DNA from: Rhodovulum robiginosum
GTDB lineage: Bacteria; Pseudomonadota; Alphaproteobacteria; Rhodobacterales; Rhodobacteraceae
NCBI RefSeq assembly: GCF_003944755.1
Contig: NZ_RWGU01000041.1
Location: 53,790-117,789 of the forward strand
Length of the DNA: 64,000 bases
Direction: 5' to 3'
Shown here: piece by piece, positions 38,470 to 48,366 of the stretch
Position numbering within the stretch: the first letter of the stretch is position 1
How the letters are laid out: each line of letters starts with the position of its first letter
Notes under the pieces: generated by a model
Told to the model about the DNA's origin: nothing
Databases searched by the model: none
Seen by the model: only the letters and a program-made list of their open reading frames with translations
Made by a program: the position numbers and the translations under genes

Positions 38470-39299
38470 GGGCAGCCGAGCGCCTCGCGCGCCGCCGCCG
38501 CCTCGGGCACGACGGTCGCGCCGGGAAAGCGTGTGGCGACCTCCGAAAGGGTAACGCAAGCCTCCTGCGTCTGGCCCAGCGTGCCCAGCGATACGCCGAG
38601 CTGCAACAGCGCCTCGGACGCGCGCGCGCCATCGGGATCGCCGGAAAAGCTCTGCAGATAGGCCCGCGCGGCATCCGAGGTGCGGCCCTGGGCGCTCAGC
38701 GCCTCGCCGCGCAGGAAATGGGCCACGCCCGACAGGGGCCCGCCCGGATAGGTCTCGGTAAAGGCGGCGAACTGCGCGGCGGCGGCGTCGAAATCACCCG
38801 CCTGGTAGGCGGCCTGGGCGCGGTCGAAATCGGCCTGTTCGCCCACCGCCATCTCGGCGCCGCCGGCCGACGGCGCGCTGGGCGTGGCCGGCGCGGGGGC
38901 GACGGGTTGCGCCCCGCCGCCAAGCGTCGAGGTTTCGCCAAGGGTTGCAGGATCGCAACCGGGCTCAAGCTCGCAGAGCCGGAACTCCAGATCGCCCAGC
39001 CGCGTCGTACCGTCATTGACGATACGCGCGATGCGATGCTCCATCTCTTCGGCGCGGGCGGTCAGCTGCTGCAGCGCGCCCTCGATCGCGTCGATGCGCT
39101 GCAACGCGGTGCCGGCGGGCGACCCGACCTCGGGGGCGCCGGTGGTGTTCAACTCGCGCTTGAGCCGCTGAAGCTCGACGAACAGCACCGACATCTCCTG
39201 CCGGATATCGGCCAGCGTCTCGACCCGGCCCTGCGCCTGCGCACCGGGCGCAAGGCCCAGCGCCACGGCGCAACAAACTGCGATCAGCGCCCCGCGCAC
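38466..39299 (-). CDS. cpoB: Tol-Pal associated periplasmic protein CpoB/YbgF
   Basis: Periplasmic coordinator of peptidoglycan synthesis and outer-membrane constriction. The GTG at 39299 follows GAGGGGCGGGGC and gives 277 residues with a signal peptide ending GAQAQ (about 23). An N-terminal coiled coil (about 25-90, ADIRQEMSVLFVELQRLKREL) is followed by a Pro/Ala linker and TPR repeats (about 155-277, FDRAQAAYQAGDFDAAAAQF and AHFLRGEALSAQGRTSDAARAY). It lies 10 bases after pal. Confidence 0.93.
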   Translation of the reverse strand: MRGALIAVCCAVALGLAPGAQAQGRVETLADIRQEMSVLFVELQRLKRELNTTGAPEVGSPAGTALQRIDAIEGALQQLTARAEEMEHRIARIVNDGTTRLGDLEFRLCELEPGCDPATLGETSTLGGGAQPVAPAPATPSAPSAGGAEMAVGEQADFDRAQAAYQAGDFDAAAAQFAAFTETYPGGPLSGVAHFLRGEALSAQGRTSDAARAYLQSFSGDPDGARASEALLQLGVSLGTLGQTQEACVTLSEVATRFPGATVVPEAAAAREALGCP

Positions 39300-39309
39300 G
39301 CCCCGCCCC

Positions 39310-39813
39310 TCAGCTCGTGCCGCCGGCCGCGATGACCGTGACCGCGCGGCGGTTCTGGGCATAGCAGCTTTCTTCCGAACAGATCTCGAGGGGCCGCTCC
39401 TTGCCATAGCTCACCGTGCGCAGCCGCGCCGGCGAGATGCCGCGCTCGACCAGGAATTCCTGCACCGCGCTGGCGCGCCGGGCGCCAAGGGCGAGGTTGT
39501 ATTCCCGCGTGCCCTGCTCGTCGGCATGGCCCTCGATCACTGCGCTGTAGTCGGTGTTGCTGATCAGCCAGCGCGCCTGCCCCTCCAGGGTGGCGCGCGC
39601 CGCATCGCTCAGTGTGCTCTGGTCGACGGCGAACAGCACCCGGTCACCGATGGCCTGCTGGAAATAGGCGGGCGACCGCGGGTCGGCGGCCGATCCGGGG
39701 GCGCCGGCGGCGCCGAAATCCGCGCCCGACTCGGCGCCGAACCGGTCCGGGCCGGAACAGGCCGCAAGGCCGATGGCGGCCACCAGAAGAAGGGGTTTGG
39801 CGAAGAGTGTCAT
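39310..39813 (-). CDS. pal: Peptidoglycan-associated lipoprotein Pal
   Basis: Outer-membrane lipoprotein that binds meso-diaminopimelate of murein and TolB. The 167 residues have lipobox GLAAC (Cys19), a flexible Ala/Gly-rich tether and an OmpA-like domain (about 55-165) with FAVDQSTLSDAA, IEGHADEQGTREYNLALGARRA, SYGKERP and NRRAV. C-terminal residues include a Cys pair (CSEESC) that could form a disulfide. Confidence 0.96.
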   Translation of the reverse strand: MTLFAKPLLLVAAIGLAACSGPDRFGAESGADFGAAGAPGSAADPRSPAYFQQAIGDRVLFAVDQSTLSDAARATLEGQARWLISNTDYSAVIEGHADEQGTREYNLALGARRASAVQEFLVERGISPARLRTVSYGKERPLEICSEESCYAQNRRAVTVIAAGGTS

Positions 39814-39890
39814 GGTTTCGGTCCTCGGTCTGGGTCGGGCCTGTCGCCGCTTAGGCTAGCAGCCCCGCCTCGGGTTGGAAATGCATAGCC

Positions 39891-41222
39891 TCAGGGCAGC
39901 AACGGCGACCAGGCCGGGTCGGACGCCGCCCCCTGCAGCGGCACGCGTCGCAGGTTGCGCCCGGTGATGTCGACGGAAAAAAGCGCAGGCGCCCCGCCGG
40001 CCCCGGCGGTCTCTCGGGTGAACATGATCACCCGCCCGTTGGGCGCCCAGGTCGGCCCTTCGTCCAGGAACGAGGCGGTCAGGAGACGCTCTTCCGAGCC
40101 GTCGGTGCGCATCACCCCGATATGGAAACGCCCGTTATTCTGCTTGGTGAAGGCGATCAGGTCGCCGCGCGGCGACCAGACCGGGGTGCCGTAGCGCCCC
40201 TGGCCGTAACTGATCCGCTTGGGCGCGCCGCCCGAGGCGGGCATCACGTAAAGCTGCTGAGTGCCCGAGCGGTCGCTCTCGAAAACGATCTGGCGGCCGT
40301 CGGGCGAGTAGCTGGGCGCGGTCTCGATCGAGGGCGACGAACTCAGCCGCTCGCGCCGGCCCGAGGCGAGGTCGAGCGTGTAGAGATCGGTATTGCCGCC
40401 CTGGCTGAGCGAAAAGACCACCGTTTGCCCGTTCGGCGCGAAACGCGGCGAAAAGCTCATCGTGCCGGGCTGGTCGTCGAGCGCGCGCCGCGTCAGCCGC
40501 GCCATGTCGAGAAGGAAGATCCGGGGAAAGCCCGTCTCGTAGCTGGTATAGATCACCCGGTCGCCCGTGGGCGACACGCGGGGCGCCAGCACCAGCGAGG
40601 CGCTGTCGGTCAGGTACTGCACGTTGGCGCCGTCGTAATCCATGATCGCCAGTCGCTTGGCGCGGGCGTTCTTGGGGCCGGTCTCGGCGACGAAAACCAC
40701 CCGGCTGTCGAAATAGCCGCCCTCGCCGGTGATCCGGCCATAGACCTGGTCGGCCACCTTGTGTGCCAGCCTGCGCCAGGCCGCGGTCGAGCCGCCGAAT
40801 TGCAGCCCGTCGCCCAGCGGCGCCTCGGAAAACACGTCGAACAGGCGGAACTTCACCGTCAGCCGGTCGCCCGACAGCGCCACCGCCCCGGTGATCAGCG
40901 CCTGCGCGTTGATCGCCTTCCAGTCGGCATATTGCACCGGGCTGGAAAAGCTGGTCACCCGCGCGATGAACGCCTCTTGCGGGATCTCGCGAAACAGGCC
41001 GGTGCCGGCCAGATCGGCCGCGATCACCTGGCTGATCTGGCGCGCGTACTGGGCGGCGGCGGGCGTTTCGGCCACGAATTCCGGCAGCGCGAACGGCAAG
41101 GGTTCGATCACGCCCTCGTCAATGACGATCCGCAAGGGGCCCTGGGCCCGGGCCTGAAAGGCCGGGGTCGTGGCGCCGGCGATGGCCAGCGCAAGGCAGA
41201 GGAAGAACAGCCGCCGCATCAT
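39891..41222 (-). CDS. tolB: Tol-Pal system periplasmic protein TolB
   Basis: Periplasmic beta-propeller linking TolA and Pal. It has 443 residues from the ATG at 41222 that overlaps the tolA stop (ATGATG). The signal peptide ends QARAQ (about 26). The N-terminal alpha/beta domain (about 30-160) is followed by a six-bladed propeller with WD40-like TolB repeats: [40 protein letters not shown] and [21 protein letters not shown]. Confidence 0.95.
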   Translation of the reverse strand: MMRRLFFLCLALAIAGATTPAFQARAQGPLRIVIDEGVIEPLPFALPEFVAETPAAAQYARQISQVIAADLAGTGLFREIPQEAFIARVTSFSSPVQYADWKAINAQALITGAVALSGDRLTVKFRLFDVFSEAPLGDGLQFGGSTAAWRRLAHKVADQVYGRITGEGGYFDSRVVFVAETGPKNARAKRLAIMDYDGANVQYLTDSASLVLAPRVSPTGDRVIYTSYETGFPRIFLLDMARLTRRALDDQPGTMSFSPRFAPNGQTVVFSLSQGGNTDLYTLDLASGRRERLSSSPSIETAPSYSPDGRQIVFESDRSGTQQLYVMPASGGAPKRISYGQGRYGTPVWSPRGDLIAFTKQNNGRFHIGVMRTDGSEERLLTASFLDEGPTWAPNGRVIMFTRETAGAGGAPALFSVDITGRNLRRVPLQGAASDPAWSPLLP

Positions 41223-42388
41223 CTGATCCTCATGTTTTCCGGGTTGAAAGTCATCTCGATCTGGCGCCACTGGTCATATTTGTCCTGTGGCAGCGGAAAG
41301 CCCGAGGCACCGCAGCGAATGATCGCCCGGCGCGCGGATTCGTAAGTCTGCCGCGCCGCCGCCTCGGAGCCGCCCTCGAACGAGACCAGCCGCACGCTTT
41401 CGCCGCGCGGCGTGCCGTCGGGCTGCATGTCGACGGCCACCACCACGCGGGTGCCCAGCGCCTCGGACGACAGCGAGCCCACATTCCAGCAGCGCGAGAC
41501 CGCCACGCGCAGCGCGTCGCGCTCGCCCCCGGTCAGCGTTGGGCCCAGGGCCGCGGTGCCCTGCCCCGACGTCTGGGCCGGGGCGGGGTCCGAAGCGCTG
41601 TCGGCCAGCGCCTCGGCCACCGCGTCGGCCACCGCATCGGCCAGGGGGTCTTCGGCCTCGGGCGCAGGCGCCGGCGGGGTCGCCGCCGGTTTGGGCTGGG
41701 GCGTAGGCGCAGGCGCCGCGCGCGCGGGCCGGGCCGCGGGCCGCATCGAGCGCGCCACCGCGAAGGGCGAGTCCGACGGGGTGTCTTCTTCCTCGGCTTC
41801 GGTGACGATCTCGGGCGCGGCCTCTTCGGGCGCGGCGGCCTCGGTTTCGGGGGCCGGCGCCTCTGGCGCGGGGGACGGCGTGGTCGCAGGGGCCGGCGTG
41901 GGGTCGGGCCGGGCCTCTTCAGGGGGCGGCGGGGCGGCGAGCGGGGCAATGCGCGGCGCGGGCCGCGGCGCCGGGCTGTCGGTAAAGGGCACCGGCGCGG
42001 ACTCTTCGGCGGGCGGCTGGCCGATCTCGGGCGGATCGGGCGTCACCTCGGCCGCGGGCGGCGGCGCGAGCGACGCCATATCGGGGGCATCTTGCGGGTC
42101 TTCGGCCACCGGCGGCGCCTCGGGCTCGGGCCGGTCGGGCGGGCTGTCCGGGGTGCTGGCCGGCGCCTCGGCCGCCTCGGGCGCCGGCGGGCGGGGCACG
42201 GGCACCTCCTGTACCGGAGCGGGCGCCGCCGCGGGTGCGGTCAGCGCCGCGAATTCCGCACCCGACAGGATGGTCACGTCGGTCACATCCAAAGGGGCCG
42301 GCGGCCTGGCCTGAAACAGCCCCGCCAGCAGCACCCAGCCCACAAGAACCAGGTGCGCGATGCCCGAAATGAGGGTGCCGGTGTTCAT
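41219..42388 (-). CDS. tolA: TolA-like energy-transduction protein
   Basis: Inner-membrane protein spanning the periplasm. The 389 residues comprise one N-terminal membrane span (about 5-25), a long Pro/Ala/Glu-rich stalk (about 50-285, very low complexity) and a C-terminal TonB/TolA domain (about 290-385, [34 protein letters not shown]). The stalk is Pro-rich rather than the helical Lys/Ala-rich domain of E. coli, as is common in alphaproteobacteria. The name rests mainly on its position between tolR and tolB. Confidence 0.88.
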   Translation of the reverse strand: MNTGTLISGIAHLVLVGWVLLAGLFQARPPAPLDVTDVTILSGAEFAALTAPAAAPAPVQEVPVPRPPAPEAAEAPASTPDSPPDRPEPEAPPVAEDPQDAPDMASLAPPPAAEVTPDPPEIGQPPAEESAPVPFTDSPAPRPAPRIAPLAAPPPPEEARPDPTPAPATTPSPAPEAPAPETEAAAPEEAAPEIVTEAEEEDTPSDSPFAVARSMRPAARPARAAPAPTPQPKPAATPPAPAPEAEDPLADAVADAVAEALADSASDPAPAQTSGQGTAALGPTLTGGERDALRVAVSRCWNVGSLSSEALGTRVVVAVDMQPDGTPRGESVRLVSFEGGSEAAARQTYESARRAIIRCGASGFPLPQDKYDQWRQIEMTFNPENMRIR

Positions 42389-42398
42389 AGCGTCCCTG

Positions 42399-42875
42399 TC
42401 AGTTGCCCGGCCCGCCCAGCGTCGGCCCGCCGGTCTCGGTCACCAGGCCGATCTTGCGGAACCCGGCGCCGTTCAGCGCGCCCATGACCTGAACCACCCG
42501 CTCGTACGGGATGGCCCCGTCGGCGCGCAGGTAGATCTTGTCGTCGGTCCGTTCCGCCATTACCGCGCGCAGCCGCGGGATCAACTCGTCCTCGGGCGTC
42601 TCGGTGGTTTGCAGCACCAGTGCGCCGTCGGCCGTCACGGTGATCGTCAGCGGCTCTTCCTGCTCGGTCGGCAGGGCGCTGGCCGCCGTCTCGGGCAATT
42701 CCACCGGAACGCCCACGGTCAGAAGCGGCGCGGCCACCATGAAGATGATGAGCAGCACCAGCATCACGTCGACCATGGGGGTGACGTTGATCTCGGACAT
42801 CGCGGCCGGGTGACGGCTGTGCCGCCGGGTCCGCCGCCCGCCCGAGCCCTTGCGTGGGGTCATGGACGTAGCCAT
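42399..42875 (-). CDS. tolR: Tol-Pal system protein TolR
   Basis: ExbD-family proton-channel subunit of 158 residues with one membrane span (about 35-55). MSEINVTPMVDVMLVLLIIFMVAAPLL carries the conserved Asp (about D36) needed for proton flow. A basic N-terminal extension (RKGSGGRRTRRHSRH) precedes it. It lies 3 bases after tolQ. Confidence 0.95.
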   Translation of the reverse strand: MATSMTPRKGSGGRRTRRHSRHPAAMSEINVTPMVDVMLVLLIIFMVAAPLLTVGVPVELPETAASALPTEQEEPLTITVTADGALVLQTTETPEDELIPRLRAVMAERTDDKIYLRADGAIPYERVVQVMGALNGAGFRKIGLVTETGGPTLGGPGN

Positions 42876-42878
42876 CGC

Positions 42879-43574
<696 letters not shown>

Positions 43575-43676
43575 TCTGCCTGCTCGTTGTTGGGGACCGT
43601 GCTGTCGCGGCCCTGATTAGCGCAGACGCTACCCGGTTTTAAGTGAAATTACCAACGAATCCCCGTAATCGCGGGT

Positions 43677-44078
43677 TTATGAAGCCGACCCGGAAACGAG
43701 TCGGCGAAACTCTGCCGGAAGCCGCTGCGCCCGGCCCTCGGGGCCCAGCGCAACCAGCGTCACCTCCGCGGTGAAAATCTTGTCTTGCCCGCGCTTTACG
43801 AGTTGCTCCAGCAACAAGCGCGCGGGTGTGAGCTGTCTCAGATCGGTCTCGACGGTCAACAGATCGTCGAACCGCGCCGGGGCCAGGTAATCGGCCACCA
43901 CCCGCCGCACGGCAAACACCACGCCTGCCTCGGCCTTCAGCCGCGCCTGGTCGAGGCCGAGGTCGCGCACCCATTCGCTGCGGGCACGTTCGATGAATTT
44001 CAGGTAGTTGGCGTAGTAGACGATGCCGGCGAGGTCGGTGTCCTCGTAATACACGCGGGTCTGGAAGCGGTGGGTCAT
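43677..44078 (-). CDS. ybgC: Acyl-CoA thioesterase YbgC
   Basis: Hotdog-fold thioesterase of the 4-hydroxybenzoyl-CoA family, 133 residues, the classical neighbour of tolQ. The active-site block YYEDTDLAGIVYYANYLKFIERARSEW (about 10-36) carries the catalytic Asp of DTD. The ATG at 44078 overlaps the upstream gene stop (ATGA), and the longer in-frame extension is rejected. Confidence 0.93.
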   Translation of the reverse strand: MTHRFQTRVYYEDTDLAGIVYYANYLKFIERARSEWVRDLGLDQARLKAEAGVVFAVRRVVADYLAPARFDDLLTVETDLRQLTPARLLLEQLVKRGQDKIFTAEVTLVALGPEGRAQRLPAEFRRLVSGSAS

Positions 44079-44701
44079 TGCATCGCCCCCATCCGCGCCG
44101 CCAGCCGCAGCGCGTGGCTTGCATCCGCCGCCATCACCGGCAGCACCGGGTCGTAGCCCGCGCGAATAACCTCGGCGATAGCGGGGCGCAGTACCAGCGT
44201 GCCGTCGGGCGCGCGCGCCAGCGGGCTCTGGCCGGCAAAGGCGGTGTCGGACCACAGCAGGATGGTTTGCACCATCTGGCTGAGCGCGATGGTTTCGGCG
44301 GGCAGTTTCGACAGCTCTTCGTCCATGCGGACGAAGACGAAGGCGGCCTTGATGCCGCCGGCCGCGTCGAAGCGAAAGAAACGGTACTGGTTGGCCCCCG
44401 CCTCCTGCAGACGGGCAACGAGCGGGGCGAGGTCGGGCACGAGACGGTCGAGATTGGGGGTTTCCAAAAGCTCCTGCCAGTCGCGCAGGAAGAAGATCAT
44501 CAGGTTGCTGCCCAGTTCGGGGTCGGTCTCGGCCATCTGGTGGCCGGCCAGCGCCACCACCGCCTCGGCCGCGCCCTTGACGGTGGCGAGTGTCGCGTCC
44601 TCCACCCCGAAGACGACGGGCGCGATGGGCCGGCCCCAGCGGGCGAAAAGGTATTGCCCGTCGGCGCGGGTAAATAGGGCGGTCACGTCTTCGGGGGTCA
44701 T
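44075..44701 (-). CDS. Conserved protein of unknown function in the ruv-tol cluster
   Basis: I do not recognise the family. The 208-residue product has no signal peptide or membrane span. It looks cytoplasmic, with YLFARWGRPIAPVVFGVED near the start and a central IFFLRDWQELL stretch. Both ends overlap neighbours by 4 bases (ATGA), which strongly supports it as a translated member of the ruvB-ybgC series. The low rate of rare codons also fits. Confidence 0.8.
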   Translation of the reverse strand: MTPEDVTALFTRADGQYLFARWGRPIAPVVFGVEDATLATVKGAAEAVVALAGHQMAETDPELGSNLMIFFLRDWQELLETPNLDRLVPDLAPLVARLQEAGANQYRFFRFDAAGGIKAAFVFVRMDEELSKLPAETIALSQMVQTILLWSDTAFAGQSPLARAPDGTLVLRPAIAEVIRAGYDPVLPVMAADASHALRLAARMGAMQ

Positions 44702-45546
44702 CTCAGGCTCCGTTCGGCGAGAAAGGCGGCGACCGACGGGTCGGACAGCGCCGCCCGGTCGCCGAACCAGCGCGGCGCCGCACCCCTGTCGAGAAAGGCT
44801 GCGACCGGGGTGCCATCGGCGATGCGCAGGCCCCAGAAACCCGCGCGCGCATTGCATTGGTGGGCCATGCAGCCCGCGCCGAACACCCAGCCGCCGCGCT
44901 GCTCGGCGCGGCCCGCTACGGCGGTGCGCTGGCGCAACTCCTCGAAGGCCGCGATCGGCATGATCGCGGCAAAGCGCGCCTGTTCGGCGGGGTCGTTGAA
45001 CAGCGCGCTGGCATGGTCGGCGAGCCACCGGGTGACATCGCCGCCCGGCCCGGCGGGGTCGGACGGGCCGGCCCCGGGGGCGATCGCGGCCACCGTCAGC
45101 CGCGCGCCGTCGAAGGCGAAGCGTTGCAGATCGACCCGGATGTCGGGATCGGCGAGGTCGATCTCGAAACGCCCGGGCGCAAGGCGCACGCCATCGATCC
45201 GCCCCAGGCAGGAGCCGAACGGCGCCGTGCGGCGCAGCGCATCCGCCGAAAGGCGCAGCACGACATAGCTGACCGGGCACATGTTGCCGTTATGGCTGGT
45301 CTCGACCAGCACCCAGTCGTGGTCGTCGCCCTGCCGGGCAAAGGCGCCGCGGATCGTCACCCGCCACTCGGCGGCAAGCGGCACGCCGCCGCCATTGAGG
45401 TAAAGCCCTTGCTCCCATTGCGAAACGGGGCCGACCGTGAGGGTGCCAAACCGGGTCTGCACCGCCTGGTAGGTACCCAGGCTGACCGGCTGGGCCGCCG
45501 CCGGGGCAGCCAGGCAAAGCGCGACGAACAGAGGGGCGAGGCGCAT
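44698..45546 (-). CDS. Secreted protein with Ivy-like CxxHxC motif
   Basis: Periplasmic or secreted protein of 282 residues with a clear signal peptide (MRLAPLFVALCLAAPAAAQ). The last third has GGWVFGAGCMAHQC followed by NARAGFWGLRIADGTPVA, which resembles the CKPHDC motif of inhibitors of vertebrate-type lysozyme (Ivy). Two more cysteines lie in NMCPVSY and GSCLGR. The first half is unrecognised. The start lies one base after the ruvB stop, and the stop overlaps the next gene. The Ivy relation is tentative. Confidence 0.78.
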   Translation of the reverse strand: MRLAPLFVALCLAAPAAAQPVSLGTYQAVQTRFGTLTVGPVSQWEQGLYLNGGGVPLAAEWRVTIRGAFARQGDDHDWVLVETSHNGNMCPVSYVVLRLSADALRRTAPFGSCLGRIDGVRLAPGRFEIDLADPDIRVDLQRFAFDGARLTVAAIAPGAGPSDPAGPGGDVTRWLADHASALFNDPAEQARFAAIMPIAAFEELRQRTAVAGRAEQRGGWVFGAGCMAHQCNARAGFWGLRIADGTPVAAFLDRGAAPRWFGDRAALSDPSVAAFLAERSLR

Positions 45547-45547
45547 C

Positions 45548-46585
45548 TCAGCCGTCTCCGTCGAACAGGTCCGACTGGCCCGGGCGCGGCCCCGGCGCTG
45601 GCAGTCCCAGATGCGACCAGGCGCGGGCGGCCAGCATCCGGCCCCGCGGCGTGCGCTGGATCAGCCCCTGCTGCAGCAGATAGGGCTCGATCACCTCTTC
45701 CAGCGCGTCGCGCGCCTCGGACAGGGCGGCGGACAGGGTCTCGATCCCCACCGGCCCGCCGGCATAATGCTCGGCGATCAGCGTCAGATACCGCCGGTCG
45801 GCACCGTCGAGGCCCAGCCCGTCGACCCCCAGCCGCGTCAGCGCGTTGTCGGCCAGCGCCCGCGAGATGCGCCCGTCGCCCTCGACCAGCGCGAAATCGA
45901 CGACCCGGCGCAAGAGCCGCCCGGCGATGCGCGGCGTGCCGCGCGCGCGGCGGGCGATCTCGCGCACGCCCTCCGGCTCGGCCGTCACGCCCATCAGGCG
46001 GGCGCCGCGGGCGACGATGTGCTCCAGCTCTTCGACGGTGTAGAATTGCAGCCGAACGGGGATGCCGAACCGGTCGCGCAAGGGCGTGGTCAGAAGCCCC
46101 AGCCGCGTGGTCGCGCCCACCAGCGTGAAGGGTTGCAACTCGATCCGCACGGTACGCGCGGCGGGGCCCTCGCCGATCACGAGGTCGAGCTCGAAATCCT
46201 CAAGCGCGGGGTACAGCACCTCTTCCACCGCCGGGTTCAGCCGGTGGATCTCGTCGATGAAAAGCACGTCGCGCGCGTCGAGATTGGTCAGGATCGCGGC
46301 CAGATCGCCGGCCTTGGCAAGAACCGGCCCGCTCGTCATCCGGAAATTGACGCCCAGTTCGCGCGCCATGATCTGCGCCAGCGTCGTCTTGCCGAGGCCG
46401 GGGGGCCCGTGAAACAGCGCGTGATCCATCGCCTCGCCCCGGCGCCGCGCGCTTTCGAGGAAGACAGCGAGGTTGGCCCGCGCCTCGGCCTGGCCGATGA
46501 ACTCGCCCAGCGTCTGGGGCCGCAGCGCGCGGTCGGCATCCTCGGGGCGGGGGGCGGGGCGCAGCGTCGGGTCGGGTTCGGTCAT
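45548..46585 (-). CDS. ruvB: Holliday junction branch-migration helicase RuvB
   Basis: AAA+ motor of the RuvAB complex that drives branch migration. The 345 residues contain Walker [16 protein letters not shown] (about 61-75), Walker [16 protein letters not shown], sensor 1 [11 protein letters not shown], the arginine-finger region and the C-terminal winged helix ending [11 protein letters not shown]. It follows ruvA by 3 bases. Confidence 0.97.
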   Translation of the reverse strand: MTEPDPTLRPAPRPEDADRALRPQTLGEFIGQAEARANLAVFLESARRRGEAMDHALFHGPPGLGKTTLAQIMARELGVNFRMTSGPVLAKAGDLAAILTNLDARDVLFIDEIHRLNPAVEEVLYPALEDFELDLVIGEGPAARTVRIELQPFTLVGATTRLGLLTTPLRDRFGIPVRLQFYTVEELEHIVARGARLMGVTAEPEGVREIARRARGTPRIAGRLLRRVVDFALVEGDGRISRALADNALTRLGVDGLGLDGADRRYLTLIAEHYAGGPVGIETLSAALSEARDALEEVIEPYLLQQGLIQRTPRGRMLAARAWSHLGLPAPGPRPGQSDLFDGDG

Positions 46586-46588
46586 GGC

Positions 46589-47257
46589 TCAGCCCTTGGG
46601 TGCCAGCAGTTTCAGCGCGGCGCGGATCAGCGCGGGCGTATCGGCCGCGGGGTCCTCGCCCCCGGCACGGGCCACCGCCTGCGCGGCCTCCGACGGGGCG
46701 TAGCCAAGATTGCCCAGCGCCGACAGCGCGTCGGCCTGCGCCGAGGCGGGGGCGGCGGGCGTCGGCATGGGCGCGACGGGCGCGGCGGGGTCCACCACGG
46801 CCTCGGCGGGCGCGTCGCCGGTCGCCTGCCCCAGCGTGCCGCCCAGCGCCATCACCGCGGGCGCCTTGTTCTTCAACTCGTTCACCACCCGCTGGGCGAT
46901 CTTTGGGCCGACCCCCGGCGCGGCCTTGACCGCCCCCCAGTCGCCGATGGCGATGGCCCGGCTCACCCCCTCGGGGCCGAGCGTGCCGAGGATGGCGAGC
47001 GCGGCCTTGGCGCCGATCCCCTGCACGCCCAGCAGGAGACGGTGCCATTCCCGCTCGTAAAGCGTGAGAAAGCCGTAAAGCTGCAACAGATCCTCGCGCA
47101 CCATGAGGTCGGTATAAAGCGCCACCGCCTGCCCCGGCCCCGGCAGCGCGGCCAGCGTGCGGTCCGAGACATGCACGACATACCCCACCCCGCCGACGTC
47201 GATCAAAACGTGGTCGGGGCCGCGATGGTCCAGCCGGCCGGTCAGCTTGCCGATCAT
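46589..47257 (-). CDS. ruvA: Holliday junction DNA-binding protein RuvA
   Basis: Tetrameric junction-binding partner of RuvB, 222 residues. The N-terminal OB domain ([13 protein letters not shown]), the HhH motifs ([19 protein letters not shown] and [16 protein letters not shown]) and the C-terminal RuvB-binding domain ([20 protein letters not shown]) are separated by a flexible Pro/Ala linker. Its ATG overlaps the ruvC stop by 4 bases. Confidence 0.96.
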   Translation of the reverse strand: MIGKLTGRLDHRGPDHVLIDVGGVGYVVHVSDRTLAALPGPGQAVALYTDLMVREDLLQLYGFLTLYEREWHRLLLGVQGIGAKAALAILGTLGPEGVSRAIAIGDWGAVKAAPGVGPKIAQRVVNELKNKAPAVMALGGTLGQATGDAPAEAVVDPAAPVAPMPTPAAPASAQADALSALGNLGYAPSEAAQAVARAGGEDPAADTPALIRAALKLLAPKG

Positions 47258-47760
47258 GCCCGCGCCTTTGCCACGGCCGCCGCCAGCCGCCCGGCCCCGC
47301 CCAGGTGATGCGCATGGCAGAGCGCCACGGCCAGCGCGTCGGCGGCATCGGCCCCCGCGATTTCGGCCCCAGGCAGTTGCAGCCGCACCATGTGGCCGAT
47401 CTGCCGCTTGTCGGCGTGGCCCACGCCGACCACGGCCTTCTTCACCGCATTGGGGGCGTATTCTCCCACCTCCAGCCCCGCCTGCGCCGGCACCAAGAGC
47501 GCCACGCCACGAGCCTGGCCCAGCTTCAGCGTGCCGGCCCCGTCGCGGTTGACGAAGGTCTGTTCAACCGCGGCGGCGGTCGGCGCGAAGCGGTCGAGAA
47601 CGGCGGTGAGTTGTTCGTGCAGCGACACCAGCCGCGCGGCCAGGCTCTCGCCCGCGGGGTGGCAGACGCCGTTGGCGATGTGGGAAAGCCGCCCGTCCTG
47701 CGATTCGATCACGCCCCAGCCGAGATTGCGCAGCCCCGGATCGATGCCCAAAATTCGCAT
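47254..47760 (-). CDS. ruvC: Crossover junction endodeoxyribonuclease RuvC
   Basis: Holliday junction resolvase of 168 residues. The catalytic acidic residues are D7 in [17 protein letters not shown]66 in [10 protein letters not shown], and the C-terminal [15 protein letters not shown] aspartates. It is the first gene of the ruvCAB-tol series. Its promoter should lie in 47761-48084, which is shared with the divergent DUF1127 gene. Confidence 0.96.
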   Translation of the reverse strand: MRILGIDPGLRNLGWGVIESQDGRLSHIANGVCHPAGESLAARLVSLHEQLTAVLDRFAPTAAAVEQTFVNRDGAGTLKLGQARGVALLVPAQAGLEVGEYAPNAVKKAVVGVGHADKRQIGHMVRLQLPGAEIAGADAADALAVALCHAHHLGGAGRLAAAVAKARA

Positions 47761-47920
47761 GCCCGCCCCGTTTCTTGTGGCTTTTCAGACGCAGTAGCAC
47801 GAAAAGCGAACATCGGCTAGACGGAATGCATCGGCGGGATGCCGCCGGCCCGGCCCGGACAAGCGCGGATCAATGGTCGGAAAGCGCCATCCACAGGTCT
47901 GAATGCGACATGACCGGGGC

Positions 47921-47945
47921 CCTTGTTTATCATTTTGAAACAAGG
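47921..47945. promoter_or_regulatory. Inverted repeat in the ruvC/DUF1127 divergent gap
   Basis: CCTTGTTT (47921-47928) is perfectly complementary to AAACAAGG (47938-47945), with a 9-base AT-rich spacer. It lies about 160 bases from both genes and may be an operator or RNA hairpin. No regulator is identified. Confidence 0.35.
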
Positions 47946-48013
47946 CGTTACCGAACGTCATCGATATGTTCTGCGCGCATGACTCACATGCAAATTTCCG
48001 CGTTGCACAATAA

Positions 48014-48028
48014 TTAGGCCATGCCTAA
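48014..48028. promoter_or_regulatory. Perfect palindrome upstream of the DUF1127 gene
   Basis: TTAGGC-CAT-GCCTAA is a 6-base perfect inverted repeat with a 3-base spacer and contains a T-N11-A core. It lies 57 bases before the start codon and just after TTGCAC (48003-48008), so it could be an operator overlapping the promoter. The 324-base gap 47761-48084 holds no gene that I can support. Confidence 0.45.
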
Positions 48029-48084
48029 CTGGCACTGGTAAGAGCCGAAAACACCGCCACGTCTGACTATGAAAGGGAAAACGG

Positions 48085-48288
48085 ATGGCTTCCTTCGACC
48101 CGACACACACGCAGCCCCACGGCCGCCTCTTCGGGGGCCGTCTGTCGCAATCCGCCGTCGCGCTGATCGGGCGGCTGGCCGCCTGGAACGACGCGCGCGT
48201 TACCCGAAATGCCCTGTCGCGGCTCAGCGACCGTGAGCTTTACGACATCGGACTCGTGCGCGGCGATATCGACGACATTCGCCGCTGA
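48085..48288 (+). CDS. DUF1127 family small protein
   Basis: 67-residue protein. The C-terminal DUF1127 motif is LSRLSDRELYDIGLVRGDIDDI, a short basic-acidic amphipathic segment typical of this family of small regulators of RNA or metal/phosphate homeostasis in alphaproteobacteria. GAAAGGGAAAA precedes the ATG. A strong terminator follows, so the transcript is short and monocistronic. Confidence 0.88.
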   Translation: MASFDPTHTQPHGRLFGGRLSQSAVALIGRLAAWNDARVTRNALSRLSDRELYDIGLVRGDIDDIRR

Positions 48289-48305
48289 CCGCGCGCCCAG
48301 ACGCC

Positions 48306-48340
48306 AAAAGGGCCGTGCCCCATCCGGCACGGCCCTTTTT
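48306..48340 (+). terminator. Strong bidirectional terminator
   Basis: A 14-base perfect stem AAAAGGGCCGTGCC/GGCACGGCCCTTTT with loop CCATCC is followed by another T. Because both ends carry A/T runs, it can terminate the DUF1127 gene and the convergent gene ending at 48367. Confidence 0.92.
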
Positions 48341-48366
48341 CGCGTCCGCCCGCGACCCTGGAGGGA

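Noticed and set aside
47761..48084. tRNA or small RNA gene in the ruvC/DUF1127 gap
   Set aside because: Two inverted repeats are present, but there is no cloverleaf, TPsiC arm or other tRNA hallmark.
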